The position numbers and the translations under genes were made by a program. A stretch of DNA of 51,996 nt, taken from positions 1-51,996 of the forward strand of contig JAHIRD010000131.1 in the NCBI GenBank assembly GCA_018818835.1. The letters run 5' to 3'. Position 1 is the first letter of the stretch. Every line of letters begins with the position of its first letter. The stretch is from Pseudomonadota bacterium (lineage in GTDB: Bacteria > Desulfobacterota > Desulfobacteria > Desulfobacterales > Desulfolunaceae). The notes under the pieces were generated by a model that saw only the letters and a program-made list of their open reading frames with translations, was not told where the DNA came from and searched no databases. This document shows positions 43,232 through 51,558 of the stretch, piece by piece.

Positions 43232-43566
43232 TGGACGCCCAAGCACTTTACAACGCCTTGAAACCTCTGCAGGAAAAAAAAGGTTACTATTTCAACAGGA
43301 CCATGGATCGGACCATGGATATTTTAAATGGCCTGTTAAAAAATAAAGACCGATACGGATATCTGGCCTGTCCCTGCCGGCTGGCCTCAGGTGAACGCGA
43401 AGAAGATAAGGATATCATCTGTCCCTGTGAGTATCGGGAGCCGGACGTGAAGGAATTCGGAACCTGTTATTGCCATCTTTATGTGTCCGAAGATAAAAAA
43501 AATGATGACGACATTTCCAAAATCAAGGTTCCGGAGCGGCGTCCCAGGGAACGTATGCCGTTTTAA
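43231..43566 (+). CDS. Ferredoxin:thioredoxin reductase catalytic (beta) subunit
   Basis: 111 residues. The six cysteines of the catalytic subunit are present: CPC (47, 49), CPC (64, 66) and CYC-His (79, 81). In characterised enzymes, four hold a [4Fe-4S] cluster and two form the redox disulfide beside it. It takes electrons from ferredoxin and reduces a thioredoxin or, here, probably the neighbouring CGHC protein. The variable subunit of plant-type enzymes is not encoded nearby, as is common in anaerobes. Confidence 0.9.
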   Translation: MDAQALYNALKPLQEKKGYYFNRTMDRTMDILNGLLKNKDRYGYLACPCRLASGEREEDKDIICPCEYREPDVKEFGTCYCHLYVSEDKKNDDDISKIKVPERRPRERMPF

Positions 43567-43636
43567 ACGTCCGGTCATATGTATTTATGACCCTGCATGT
43601 GTATTTCCGTTTCATATATGACAACAGGATATACGG

Positions 43637-43656
43637 GGCAGGCCTCGGTGCCTGCC
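43637..43656. terminator. Short hairpin after the FTR gene
   Basis: GGCAGGC (43637-43643) and GCCTGCC (43650-43656) pair perfectly around a six-base loop. No T-run follows. A weak terminator or RNA-processing site between the mdh group and the flavoprotein-Kor group. Confidence 0.35.
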
Positions 43657-43744
43657 TGATATCATGTGATCATGTACATACGAAGGCCATCATGATTCAG
43701 CCCTGGATCTTTGTTAAACATCAACAAGAAAAACAAGGTGTATT

Positions 43745-45550
43745 GTGAAAAACACAGACAGATACAAAAAAAATCTCATCGTATCCACGGGGAAGAACAA
43801 GACTTATGCCTCCGAGTCCGTGAAAAGTATTATCTATTCCACGGATCCCAGGGATTTCGGCCAGGTCAAAAAAAGCATTCCCTGCCAGGATGCCTGCCCG
43901 GCCCATACCAATATTCCGGGCTATATCCGTTGTATCCATGAAAAGCGCTTTGGCAGGGCCTATGAACTGAACCGTCTGGCCAATATTCTGCCAGGTGTTC
44001 TGGGGCGAATATGCAGTAGGCCCTGTGAACTGTACTGTCGCCATGGGGAACCTGACCTGGGCAAACCGGTGAGCATCTGCAGTTTGAAACGGTCGGCTGC
44101 GGATTTCAAATCCCCCATGCACCGCATATTGGAAGGCCTTTATTCCCCGTCGGGAAAGAAGGTTGCTGTGATCGGTGCCGGACCGGCAGGCCTGGGTGCG
44201 GCCCATGAGTTATCCGTGCTTGGCCACAAAGCCGTGATTTATGAGGCATTTGAAAAACCCGGGGGGATGTTGATGTATGGTATTCCGGATTTTAGATTGC
44301 CCCGGAATGTTTTGATGCTTGAAATAGAAAATATTCTTCGTCTGGGTGTGGAGTTGAAAACCGGAGTTAAGGTGGGAACGGATGTGAGCCTTGACTCCCT
44401 TCTATCGGACTACGATGCCGTGGTGATCGCCACGGGATGCACCATGCCCAATCGTCTCGGAGCGCCAGGGGAAGATCTTGAACATGTTTATTCAGGTGTC
44501 CGTTTCATGGAACAGGTCAACAACGGTGAGACACCTTATGTGGGCAAGAACGTCATGGTCATCGGTGACGGATTTACGGCCATGGACTGCGCACGGTCTG
44601 CCGTACGGCTCGGTGCAGCTGAAGTCAAGGTGAATATTCGTAAAACCGAAGAGTACATGCCCATCGACGACCAGGAAAAACATGAGGTGAAATTCGAAAA
44701 GATCCGTTTCTACAGTCTGGTGGATACCAAACGGATCATCGGTGAAAAGGGCAAGGTCACGGGCATCGAATTTTTAAGAACAAAACTCGAATACTCGCCC
44801 AATCCTCCATACCGTAATGCGGTTCCCATTGAGAACTCAGAGTTTATCCTGCCTGCGGACTCGGTCATTGTGGCCATTGGTCAACAGCCTTTTCCCGGGG
44901 AAATATCAGGAAAAATTGAGCAGAATGGGGCCAGGATATTGACGCGTGAGAGTGGCTTCTCAACATCGATTACCGGTCTTTTTGCGACAGGAGACTGTGC
45001 CAGCGGAGCCTCCAATGTGATCACAGCCATTGCTAATGGACGTAAATGCGCCGTGGATGTGGATGAATTTTTAATCGGACGGAAACGAAAGATCCATGTG
45101 GTGCGCCTTGAATCCGTGGATAACACGGACAGGGACCGGGCCTATGATTTTATCAAACGGACCCCCATGAATACCTTGGATTTTGATCAACGGGTGTCCC
45201 AGCGATCCAATGAGGTTGAAAAAGGCTACAACGAAGAACAGGCTGCCCAGGAATCCAAACGGTGTTATCTGTGCAGTCTGAAATATGAAATCGATACCAC
45301 GGCCTGCATTTACTGCTCGGCCTGCATTGACGTGGCCCCCAGAGATTGCATCAAAATGATACAGGATGTATCCATGAACCCGGATGGATCATTTGGCCAT
45401 TACACCGAGACCCGGAATTGGAATAATGTATCGGCCATCGCCATTGACAATGAACGTTGTATCCGTTGCGGTCAGTGTTACGAGGTCTGCCCCATGGACT
45501 GCATAAGCGTGACTAAAACCGAACGCATTGAGCTGAACATCGAAGAATGA
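43745..45550 (+). CDS. GltD-like NAD(P)H:ferredoxin-type oxidoreductase with C-terminal ferredoxin domain
   Basis: 601 residues. The Cys-rich N-part (PCQDACPAHTNIPGYI and CSRPCELYCRHG) holds iron-sulfur clusters as in the small subunit of glutamate synthase. FAD site VIGAGPAGLGAA and NAD(P)H site VIGDGFTAMDCA follow, then TGDCASGASNV. The C-terminal about 90 residues have two ferredoxin motifs. One, CIRCGQCYEVCP, is complete. The other, CIYCSACIDVAP, has Ala where the fourth Cys belongs, with Cys a few residues later (PRDC). It likely links NAD(P)H to the Kor complex encoded downstream. GTG start after AAGGTG. Confidence 0.85.
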   Translation: MKNTDRYKKNLIVSTGKNKTYASESVKSIIYSTDPRDFGQVKKSIPCQDACPAHTNIPGYIRCIHEKRFGRAYELNRLANILPGVLGRICSRPCELYCRHGEPDLGKPVSICSLKRSAADFKSPMHRILEGLYSPSGKKVAVIGAGPAGLGAAHELSVLGHKAVIYEAFEKPGGMLMYGIPDFRLPRNVLMLEIENILRLGVELKTGVKVGTDVSLDSLLSDYDAVVIATGCTMPNRLGAPGEDLEHVYSGVRFMEQVNNGETPYVGKNVMVIGDGFTAMDCARSAVRLGAAEVKVNIRKTEEYMPIDDQEKHEVKFEKIRFYSLVDTKRIIGEKGKVTGIEFLRTKLEYSPNPPYRNAVPIENSEFILPADSVIVAIGQQPFPGEISGKIEQNGARILTRESGFSTSITGLFATGDCASGASNVITAIANGRKCAVDVDEFLIGRKRKIHVVRLESVDNTDRDRAYDFIKRTPMNTLDFDQRVSQRSNEVEKGYNEEQAAQESKRCYLCSLKYEIDTTACIYCSACIDVAPRDCIKMIQDVSMNPDGSFGHYTETRNWNNVSAIAIDNERCIRCGQCYEVCPMDCISVTKTERIELNIEE

Positions 45551-45573
45551 TGGTGCCTTTTACGACGCCATCA
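45548..45573. repeat. Solo palindromic tip of the TGATGGCGTCG element
   Basis: TGATGGTGCC, then TTTT, then ACGACGCCATCA: the element's left tip on the minus strand facing a short partner, forming a hairpin. Its first three bases are the stop codon of the preceding gene. Confidence 0.6.
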
Positions 45574-45589
45574 GCTTTAAGGAGACAGC

Positions 45590-46609
45590 ATGCCCAAAAA
45601 CGATCACTATGTCATCATCGGAAACGGACCGGCCGGGAATCTTGCAGCGGACACACTGAGGGACAGTGACCCGGATGCTCGGATCACCATTGTATCCAAC
45701 GAGTCCATGACTTATTATTACCGGCACAAACTTACTGAGTTTATCAAGGGGAAAGCCAGGGAAGAGGACCTCACCGTGAGGCCCTACAGTGTTTACAAGG
45801 ACAAGAATATTCGTCTGCGCCTGGGCCAGCAGGTGGATAAAATTGATCCCAATAAGAAAATCATTTATCTAAAGCACATGGAAACCGTCAGCTACACCAA
45901 GCTGATCATCGCCACAGGAGCAAGCCCCAGAGCCCTGCCTTCGGTGTCCAACTTCAGTAAATGCCTGAACGTTCTTTCAACCTATTCCGACGCCCTGGCC
46001 CAAATTCCCATGATCAACAAAAATAAAACCTTTCTTGTCCTGGGTGGAGATATTATAAGTTTCAAATTTATCCGTATGCTTAAAGACATGGGCAAGGAGG
46101 TCACGACCCTGCTTTATTCCGAAGCCTTCTGGCCCTTCAGCCTGGAAGCTGACATGGCCCAGCAAGTTAAGAAAAGTCTCAGTGACAAAGGGGTCACCGT
46201 TATTTCGGATGATCATATCAAATCTGTGAAAAAATCCGGGGAGGCCTTTGACATCGTCACTGAAAAAGGTCTTAACCAGTCCTTTGACAGTGTCTATTCT
46301 TTTCTGGGCATGATTCCAAACATTCGATTTATTCTGGGCAGTGGTATTGATACGGACCGTGGGATTCTTGTGGATGATCATTTGAAAACCAATTTCGACG
46401 ATGTTTATGCGGCCGGAGACTGTGCACAGATTTACAATCCGGACATGAAGAGCTACTGGCTTTCCATCGGATGGAACAATGCGAAAATCCAGGGAACCCT
46501 GGCGGCCCAGAACCTTCTGGGTGCCCACAAGGTTATAAACCCTGCACCCCAGAAAATTTTGGAGGTGGAGGGCCTAAAAATAAACACATCCTGGTGGGAG
46601 TCCTTTTGA
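45590..46609 (+). CDS. FAD-dependent pyridine-nucleotide oxidoreductase (rubredoxin-reductase-like)
   Basis: 339 residues. N-terminal FAD motif VIIGNGPAGNLAA, then TKLIIATGASPR, and DDVYAAGDCAQ. The middle NAD domain is present but its GxGxxG is altered to LVLGGDIISFKF, so the second nucleotide may bind differently or not at all. It resembles the NirB/rubredoxin-reductase family, shortened at the C-terminus. It lies between the GltD-like gene and KorA and is likely a further electron carrier for the complex. AAGGAG precedes the ATG. Confidence 0.82.
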   Translation: MPKNDHYVIIGNGPAGNLAADTLRDSDPDARITIVSNESMTYYYRHKLTEFIKGKAREEDLTVRPYSVYKDKNIRLRLGQQVDKIDPNKKIIYLKHMETVSYTKLIIATGASPRALPSVSNFSKCLNVLSTYSDALAQIPMINKNKTFLVLGGDIISFKFIRMLKDMGKEVTTLLYSEAFWPFSLEADMAQQVKKSLSDKGVTVISDDHIKSVKKSGEAFDIVTEKGLNQSFDSVYSFLGMIPNIRFILGSGIDTDRGILVDDHLKTNFDDVYAAGDCAQIYNPDMKSYWLSIGWNNAKIQGTLAAQNLLGAHKVINPAPQKILEVEGLKINTSWWESF

Positions 46610-46700
46610 ACCTAAACCTGACGAATCCTTTCAGGGATAAATAACGGTATGCAAACAGTCCGTTTATATTTACATATACCTTACCATGGAGCGATCCACT

Positions 46701-48461
46701 ATGAGTGATATAGATATTGTTGTTGAAATCTGCGGAAGCGCCGGAGAAGGAACCATTTCTGCCGGTGAGATACTCTCCCGGTTTATGAGTGAAGAAGGTT
46801 ACGACATCATGTCCTTTGATTCCTATCCTGCTGAAATCCGTGGGTTTGGAAAATGTGTGGCCCATTCCAGGATTAGCAGGACCCGGGTCCTGACCCCGGG
46901 CAAGTATTCGGATGTTCTCATTGCCTTGAATGACAGCCATTCCATATCCCAGTTGCCGGTTCTCAAAGAGCAGGGTGTACTGATTTATGACAACAAACCC
47001 CCCAAATATCATGATGAAGACAAAAGCATTGCCGGTTGGCTGGAGCCGGGAATGATTCCTTACGGCATCCCCTTAAACGAGTTGGCCATCAAGGCTGCGG
47101 GTAATGCCCGTGGGAGAAATATGGTTGCCCTGGGTGCCTTTGCAGCCCTGTTCGGGATCAGCCAGGATGCCTTTATCCAGTCGGTGAAACGCCGTTACGG
47201 GAAGAAAAAACAAGTGGTGATCGATAATAATGTGGATTCCTTTGTGGAAGGGTTCAACTGGACCCGTGATAATGTCCGGAAGATCGATTTCCACCTTTTT
47301 GATTCGTCCCCTTCTGACGTGAAACGGGACCAGTTGATCATCAACGGAAATGAAGCCGTTGCCCGGGGAGCTCTGGCTGCAGGGCTTCATCTGTATGCAG
47401 GATATCCCATCACACCTGCAACCAAGATCATGGAAATCCTGAGCAAGGAGCTGCCCAAAAAGGGAGGTGTATTTCTTCAGACAGAAGATGAGATATCCTC
47501 CATCGGGCATGTTATGGGAGCGGGTTTTGCCGGTAAACGAGCCATGACCGGTACTTCGGGCCCGGGTTTCTGCCTGATGAGTGAATTCACAGGCCTGTCC
47601 GTGATGGCGGAAGTTCCGGCGGTGATTGTGAATTCCCAGAGGGGAGGGCCCAGCACAGGATTGCCCACCAAGCATGAACAGAGTGATTTGAATATCGCAC
47701 TGTTCGGCGGGAGCGGGGATTCGCCCCGGGTGGTCATTGCCCCGACCAGCGTTGACCAGTGCTACCAGGCAGCGGTCCTGGCCTTGTACATCGCGGAAAA
47801 ATACCAGACCCTGGTGATTCTTCTGATTGATTTTTTCCTGTCCAACAGCATCAAGAACCTGGACCCGCCACCACCGCCCGACCCCAGATACCTGAATGCA
47901 AACATCGCCCCGGGAAAAGACGAACTGAAAGACTACAAGCGTTATCAGATCACAGAAAACGGTATTTCTCCACGGACCATTCCGGGGACACCCGGCGGCA
48001 TGTTTTTCTCCACAGGTCTGGAGCACGATGAACGGGGAAAACCTGTCTATGATACAAAAACTCATACCCTGATGACTGAAAAACGGTTCAGGAAGCACAG
48101 GGAAATCCTCAAGGAAATTCCAGAACCCCGGATTACCGGGTGGGAAGGGCAGGGTGATATCGGCGTTGTATCCTGGGGCTCATCGGCAGGTGCCGCCGAA
48201 GAAGCTGTGATCCTGGCCTGTGAAAAGGGCCTTAAGGTCGGCTCATTCAGCAGCATGGTTTTGTCTCCCTTTCCAGCCAACGCTCTGGTCCGTTTCTGCG
48301 ACCGCTTTAAAACCATTCTGGTTCCGGAAATGAATTATTCGGGACAGTTTGCAAACATGATCGCACCCATTGTCACACGGCCTGTCATGCGCCTTAACAT
48401 GGTCACGGGCCTGCCCATGGCATCGGAAGATATACTTAAAAAGATCAAGGAGATAAAATGA
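46701..48461 (+). CDS. korA: 2-oxoacid:ferredoxin oxidoreductase, gamma-alpha fusion
   Basis: 586 residues. Residues 1-190 are the gamma domain (ICGSAGEGTISAGEIL, SYPAEIRGF). From about residue 210 the alpha domain begins (GNEAVARGALAAG, YPITPATKIME, MTGTSGPGFCLMSE, EVPAVIVNSQRGGPSTGLPT in pieces). It binds the CoA and thiamine parts and, with KorB, oxidises a 2-oxoacid, most likely 2-oxoglutarate, to acyl-CoA with ferredoxin reduction. The start at 46701 is preferred, nine bases after GGAG, over ATG 46686. Its stop overlaps the KorB start. The delta ferredoxin is absent, and the GltD-like protein's ferredoxin domain may take its place. Confidence 0.9.
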   Translation: MSDIDIVVEICGSAGEGTISAGEILSRFMSEEGYDIMSFDSYPAEIRGFGKCVAHSRISRTRVLTPGKYSDVLIALNDSHSISQLPVLKEQGVLIYDNKPPKYHDEDKSIAGWLEPGMIPYGIPLNELAIKAAGNARGRNMVALGAFAALFGISQDAFIQSVKRRYGKKKQVVIDNNVDSFVEGFNWTRDNVRKIDFHLFDSSPSDVKRDQLIINGNEAVARGALAAGLHLYAGYPITPATKIMEILSKELPKKGGVFLQTEDEISSIGHVMGAGFAGKRAMTGTSGPGFCLMSEFTGLSVMAEVPAVIVNSQRGGPSTGLPTKHEQSDLNIALFGGSGDSPRVVIAPTSVDQCYQAAVLALYIAEKYQTLVILLIDFFLSNSIKNLDPPPPPDPRYLNANIAPGKDELKDYKRYQITENGISPRTIPGTPGGMFFSTGLEHDERGKPVYDTKTHTLMTEKRFRKHREILKEIPEPRITGWEGQGDIGVVSWGSSAGAAEEAVILACEKGLKVGSFSSMVLSPFPANALVRFCDRFKTILVPEMNYSGQFANMIAPIVTRPVMRLNMVTGLPMASEDILKKIKEIK

Positions 48462-49312
48462 TAACACCCGGCAGCCAGTACCTTGACGAACAAATAAATA
48501 CAGTGAAGGAAAACGGATTTTTGCGTTACAGAACCGGTGAACTTCCAACCTGGTGTCCTGGATGCGGTTATTTCGGGATCACCGATGCCATTCTCAAAGC
48601 CTGTCTGGAACTGAATCTCAAGAATGAGGAGATCTGTGCCATCAGCGGCATCGGGTGTGCCGGACGCTATCCGGTTTTCATGAATGTCTATGGTTTTCAT
48701 ACCCTTCACGGCAGATCCATACCCGTTGCCAGCGGAGTCAAACTGGCCAGAGAGGACCTGACGGTATTTGCCGTGGCAGGAGACGGCGATGCCCTGGGCA
48801 TCGGGGGCGGGCATCTGCCCCATATTGCCCGGAAAAATATCGACATTACCCTGTTTCTTTTTGATAATTCCATTTACGGTTTGACCAAAGGCCAGTCTTC
48901 CGCCACCACACTTTTTGGTCAGGCCACCAGTTCCCATCCGGGTGGTAACCCGGATACCCCCTTGAACCCGATAAAACTTGCCCTGGCCTATGGGGCCTCT
49001 TTTGTGGCCAGGGGATTTGCAGGGGACCCCGAAGGTCTGAAACATCTTGCCAAGGAAGCCATTACCCACAAGGGCTTTAGTTTTCTTCATATCACCACAC
49101 CCTGTGTGACCTTTGACAAATTTAATTTTACCTGGAAAAATCTCAAGGAAAATCACTCTTACATTGATCAAAGCATCCACAACGTCACGGACATGGAATC
49201 GGCCATGCGTATTGCCGAACATGAACGATTCAAACTGGGCGTGTTCTACAAAGATTCAAACCGCCTGTCTTACCATGAAAATTTAAGGAATATTGCATCA
49301 AAAAAGGCCTGA
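48458..49312 (+). CDS. korB: 2-oxoacid:ferredoxin oxidoreductase, beta subunit
   Basis: 284 residues. WCPGCGYFG near the start, IGCAGR, then the thiamine-diphosphate motif GDGDALGIGG followed by the NSIYGLTKGQ segment, and the cysteines CPGC plus later CVTF as cluster ligands. The C-terminal extension is that of the KorB type. Together with KorA it should make the active site of 2-oxoglutarate oxidation. It overlaps KorA by four bases (ATGA) and has AAGGAG upstream. Last gene of the redox operon; a repeat-rich gap follows. Confidence 0.9.
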   Translation: MITPGSQYLDEQINTVKENGFLRYRTGELPTWCPGCGYFGITDAILKACLELNLKNEEICAISGIGCAGRYPVFMNVYGFHTLHGRSIPVASGVKLAREDLTVFAVAGDGDALGIGGGHLPHIARKNIDITLFLFDNSIYGLTKGQSSATTLFGQATSSHPGGNPDTPLNPIKLALAYGASFVARGFAGDPEGLKHLAKEAITHKGFSFLHITTPCVTFDKFNFTWKNLKENHSYIDQSIHNVTDMESAMRIAEHERFKLGVFYKDSNRLSYHENLRNIASKKA

Positions 49313-50026
49313 TCTCTTATGAAAACGGAACATCATCCGGCCAAAATTATTTTTTAACCACCCGTTCGCGTAGCTCACTGAAGGAAACGAAGAGCACAGC
49401 GCGGCAGAAAGTGTTCCAATGTCCGTGTCAGTCCGTGGTCGTCTGTGCTCGTCCACGAAAGAAATAGCCTGGACAAACACGGACTGTCACAGACAAACAC
49501 GGACATGTTCCACAGACGGTGTTTCAAGGTTAAACAGTTTTTTTAGTTCCTTTCCAGGCAAAGCCTGGAAACTTAACTTTTTTGTTCACCATGAAGGTCA
49601 GGAAGGACATGAAGTTTAGGGTGGATATGTTTTCTTTTCTTCATGACTGTCATGCTCTTTATGGTAAACTTGTTTTTTCTTTTTTATAAACCACCCGTTC
49701 GCGTAGCTCACTGAAGGAAACGAAGAGCACGAAGAAGGTCGTCAGGCCTCCATCAGAAACAGCCCTCCTCTGCGCCTCTGCGTGGTCAATAGAGTAAAGT
49801 GTATAACCAGAAAATATTATTTGTATTCGATCTCAGGTATATTTACCCCGTCTCGTCCCCAGGCTCCAGCCTGGGTATGCATTTCCGCACGGCTTTGCCA
49901 TGTTTACCATCGATCCTGTCTTATCTTGTCATTCGTATTGCCCTAAAGATAACAATTGTATTGTTTGGTTATTGATTATTTAATAAACTATTGAATAAAT
50001 GATTTTGTCATGATATTCCCTGTGGC
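49313..50026. repeat. 714-base gap of degenerate dispersed repeats
   Basis: No gene. CCAAAATTATTTTTTAACCA and CCGTTCGCGTAGCTCACTGA at 49341-49385 recur at 51140-51185. CCACCCGTTCGCGTAGCTCA occurs a second time at 49690-49710. The block TTTCCAGGCAAAGCC (49551 onward) plus GTCATGCTCTT (49648 onward) follows the same order as 5120-5175. Bases 49420-49510 hold a run of CCGTGTCAGTCCGTGG, CGTCTGTGCTCGTCC and CACGGACTGTCACAGACAAA, repeats of an ACGGACA theme. Together it looks like two overlapping copies of one decaying repeat. Confidence 0.65.
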
Positions 50027-51070
50027 ATGACGAAACATTCAAATGATATCTACTGCTCCCATGACAAGTTGTTCAAAATTACCTGGAGCAACCTTGAAAA
50101 TGCGCGGTCATTTCTTGAAAATTATTTACCTCCTGATCTGCTATCTATCTTTGATTTAAATAGTCTTGAAATCTGTAAGGGGAGTTTTGTAGAGAAAGAC
50201 CTGAAAGAATTTCATTCCGACCTGTTGTACAAAGTCAAAACAAACGGCGGGTCTGCCTATATTTATTTTTTATTTGAACATAAGAGCTATCCCGACAGTT
50301 TGATCCATCTTCAACTTTTGAAATACATGATCGGAATCTGGGATCTGGGTATCAAGCAAAACAAAAGGAAACACCTTGATATCATTGTGCCTCTTGTTAT
50401 GTACCACGGTAAAACCATCTGGAATTCTCCGGAAAACTTTGGAGGACTTTTTACAGGCACACCTGACATAGCGCAAATGTATATTCCTGATTTTCAATAT
50501 CTCCTTTTTGATTTGCACAATTACAGTGATCAACAGATCAGGGGAACCATTGTCAGCCGATTGGTTATGCTTATGTTCAAACATATTTTTGATCCGGATT
50601 TTGAAGACTAACTTCCTCGAATTTTGAGGTTGTTTAAGGAACTTTCCGAGAAAGAAACGGGTTTGCAATATATTGAAAGTTTGATAAGATATATTTTGTC
50701 AAACGTAGAAAACATGACTGGCGATAAATTAAAAAATATTGTTTCAAGGTCACTGCCCGGAAAAGAAGGGGACGTTATTATGAAATTTGCAGACAGTGCT
50801 TTAGGGAAAGAATATCATAAAGGTATCCAGCAGGGTATAAACCAAGGTATCCAGAAGGGTATACACCAAGGTATCCTGCAAGGTCTAAGACAAGGGCTGA
50901 AAGACACGGCGTTTGACTTGATTGATGTCCGGTTCCCCCAATCACCTGAAGCAGATCACATAAAACAACGTATCCAAAAAATTGATGATCTTGATCAACT
51001 CAAAGCCCTTAAAGAAAAAATCAAAACCGTTGAATCTGTCTCAGATTTAATGAATTGTTTCACCCATTGA
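50027..51070 (+). pseudogene. Rpn-family nuclease gene interrupted by an in-frame stop
   Basis: Codons 1-194 give an Rpn/transposase-31-type PD-(D/E)XK nuclease: HDKLFK, then FHSDLLYKV (Asp), YIYFLFEHKS (E-x-K), LDIIVPLVMYHG, PDFQYLLFDL. TAA follows at 50609-50611. The same frame then continues without shift (LPRILRLFKELSEKE) to 51070, giving the normal C-terminal helical tail with GIQQG repeats. So one base change converted a sense codon to a stop in a gene of 347 codons. Either it is a pseudogene, or the C-part is made separately from TTG 50624 (or the later ATG codons, for example 50781). Rpn proteins are linked to recombination and phage defence. Confidence 0.78.
50822..50893 (+). repeat. 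Three 24-bp tandem repeats in the Rpn C-terminal part
   Basis: Units at 50822-50845, 50846-50869 and 50870-50893 each start GGTATCC and encode the eight-residue pattern GI-x-x-GI-x-Q with small changes (GIQQGINQ, GIQKGIHQ, GILQGLRQ). Each unit is itself a pair of 12-base halves. Such GIxxG repeats are typical of Rpn C-termini and can change length by slippage. Confidence 0.85.
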
Positions 51071-51558
51071 ATTTTTTATGATAAATCCCACCCTGTAATC
51101 AAATACTATTCACTTCCTTGCCCATTAGAGTCATTCGCTGCCAAAATTATTTTTCCACCACCCGTTCGCTGAGCTCTCTGAAGCACACGAAGGGCACGAA
51201 GAAGGGCAAAAACAGGCCTCCGGCGGCCCTGCCGGGAGCCAAACTTTTAAAAAGTTTGACAAACAGGTTTTATTCATAACCGTTGACTTCTCGATATCAC
51301 CCGCAACGGGTAGGGACAATCCCCCCGTGGTTGCCCTTGTTCGCACATCCATGGTGTTGGTTGTTATGGAAGATGTTGCCATGCGGATAGGCCAAGAGAA
51401 ATGTTGGGTGGTGAGGGAAGAGCAAAAATAAATATTCACCGGTGAGAATTCCTAAGCGGCCCCTACCATGGCCTTCCGCAGGGGAGGGTGTTTTTTTCGT
51501 TGTTCGGCTACGAATTAACGTCGACATCTTACGGGGCCGGATTACCTTCGCAGGTTCA
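51071..51558. repeat. Gap between the Rpn relic and lexA with repeats
   Basis: No gene. Bases 51140-51210 repeat the CCAAAATTATTTTTCCACCA / CGAAGGGCACGAAG block seen at 49341-49400. Bases 51217-51260 (CCTCCGGCGGCC, then AAACTTTTAAAAAGTTTGAC) resemble 5253-5300. Bases about 51299-51350 (CCGCAACGGGTAGGGACAAT, CCGTGGTTGCCC) look like a GC-rich REP-type piece. The rest has no visible structure. Confidence 0.55.

Noticed and set aside
47073-48098. Open frame of 341 codons on the minus strand
   Set aside because: Antisense shadow of korA; composition rich in His, Cys and Gly without any domain.
50822-50893. CRISPR-like array
   Set aside because: Units abut with no spacers and lie in a reading frame that gives the GIxxG repeats of Rpn proteins.
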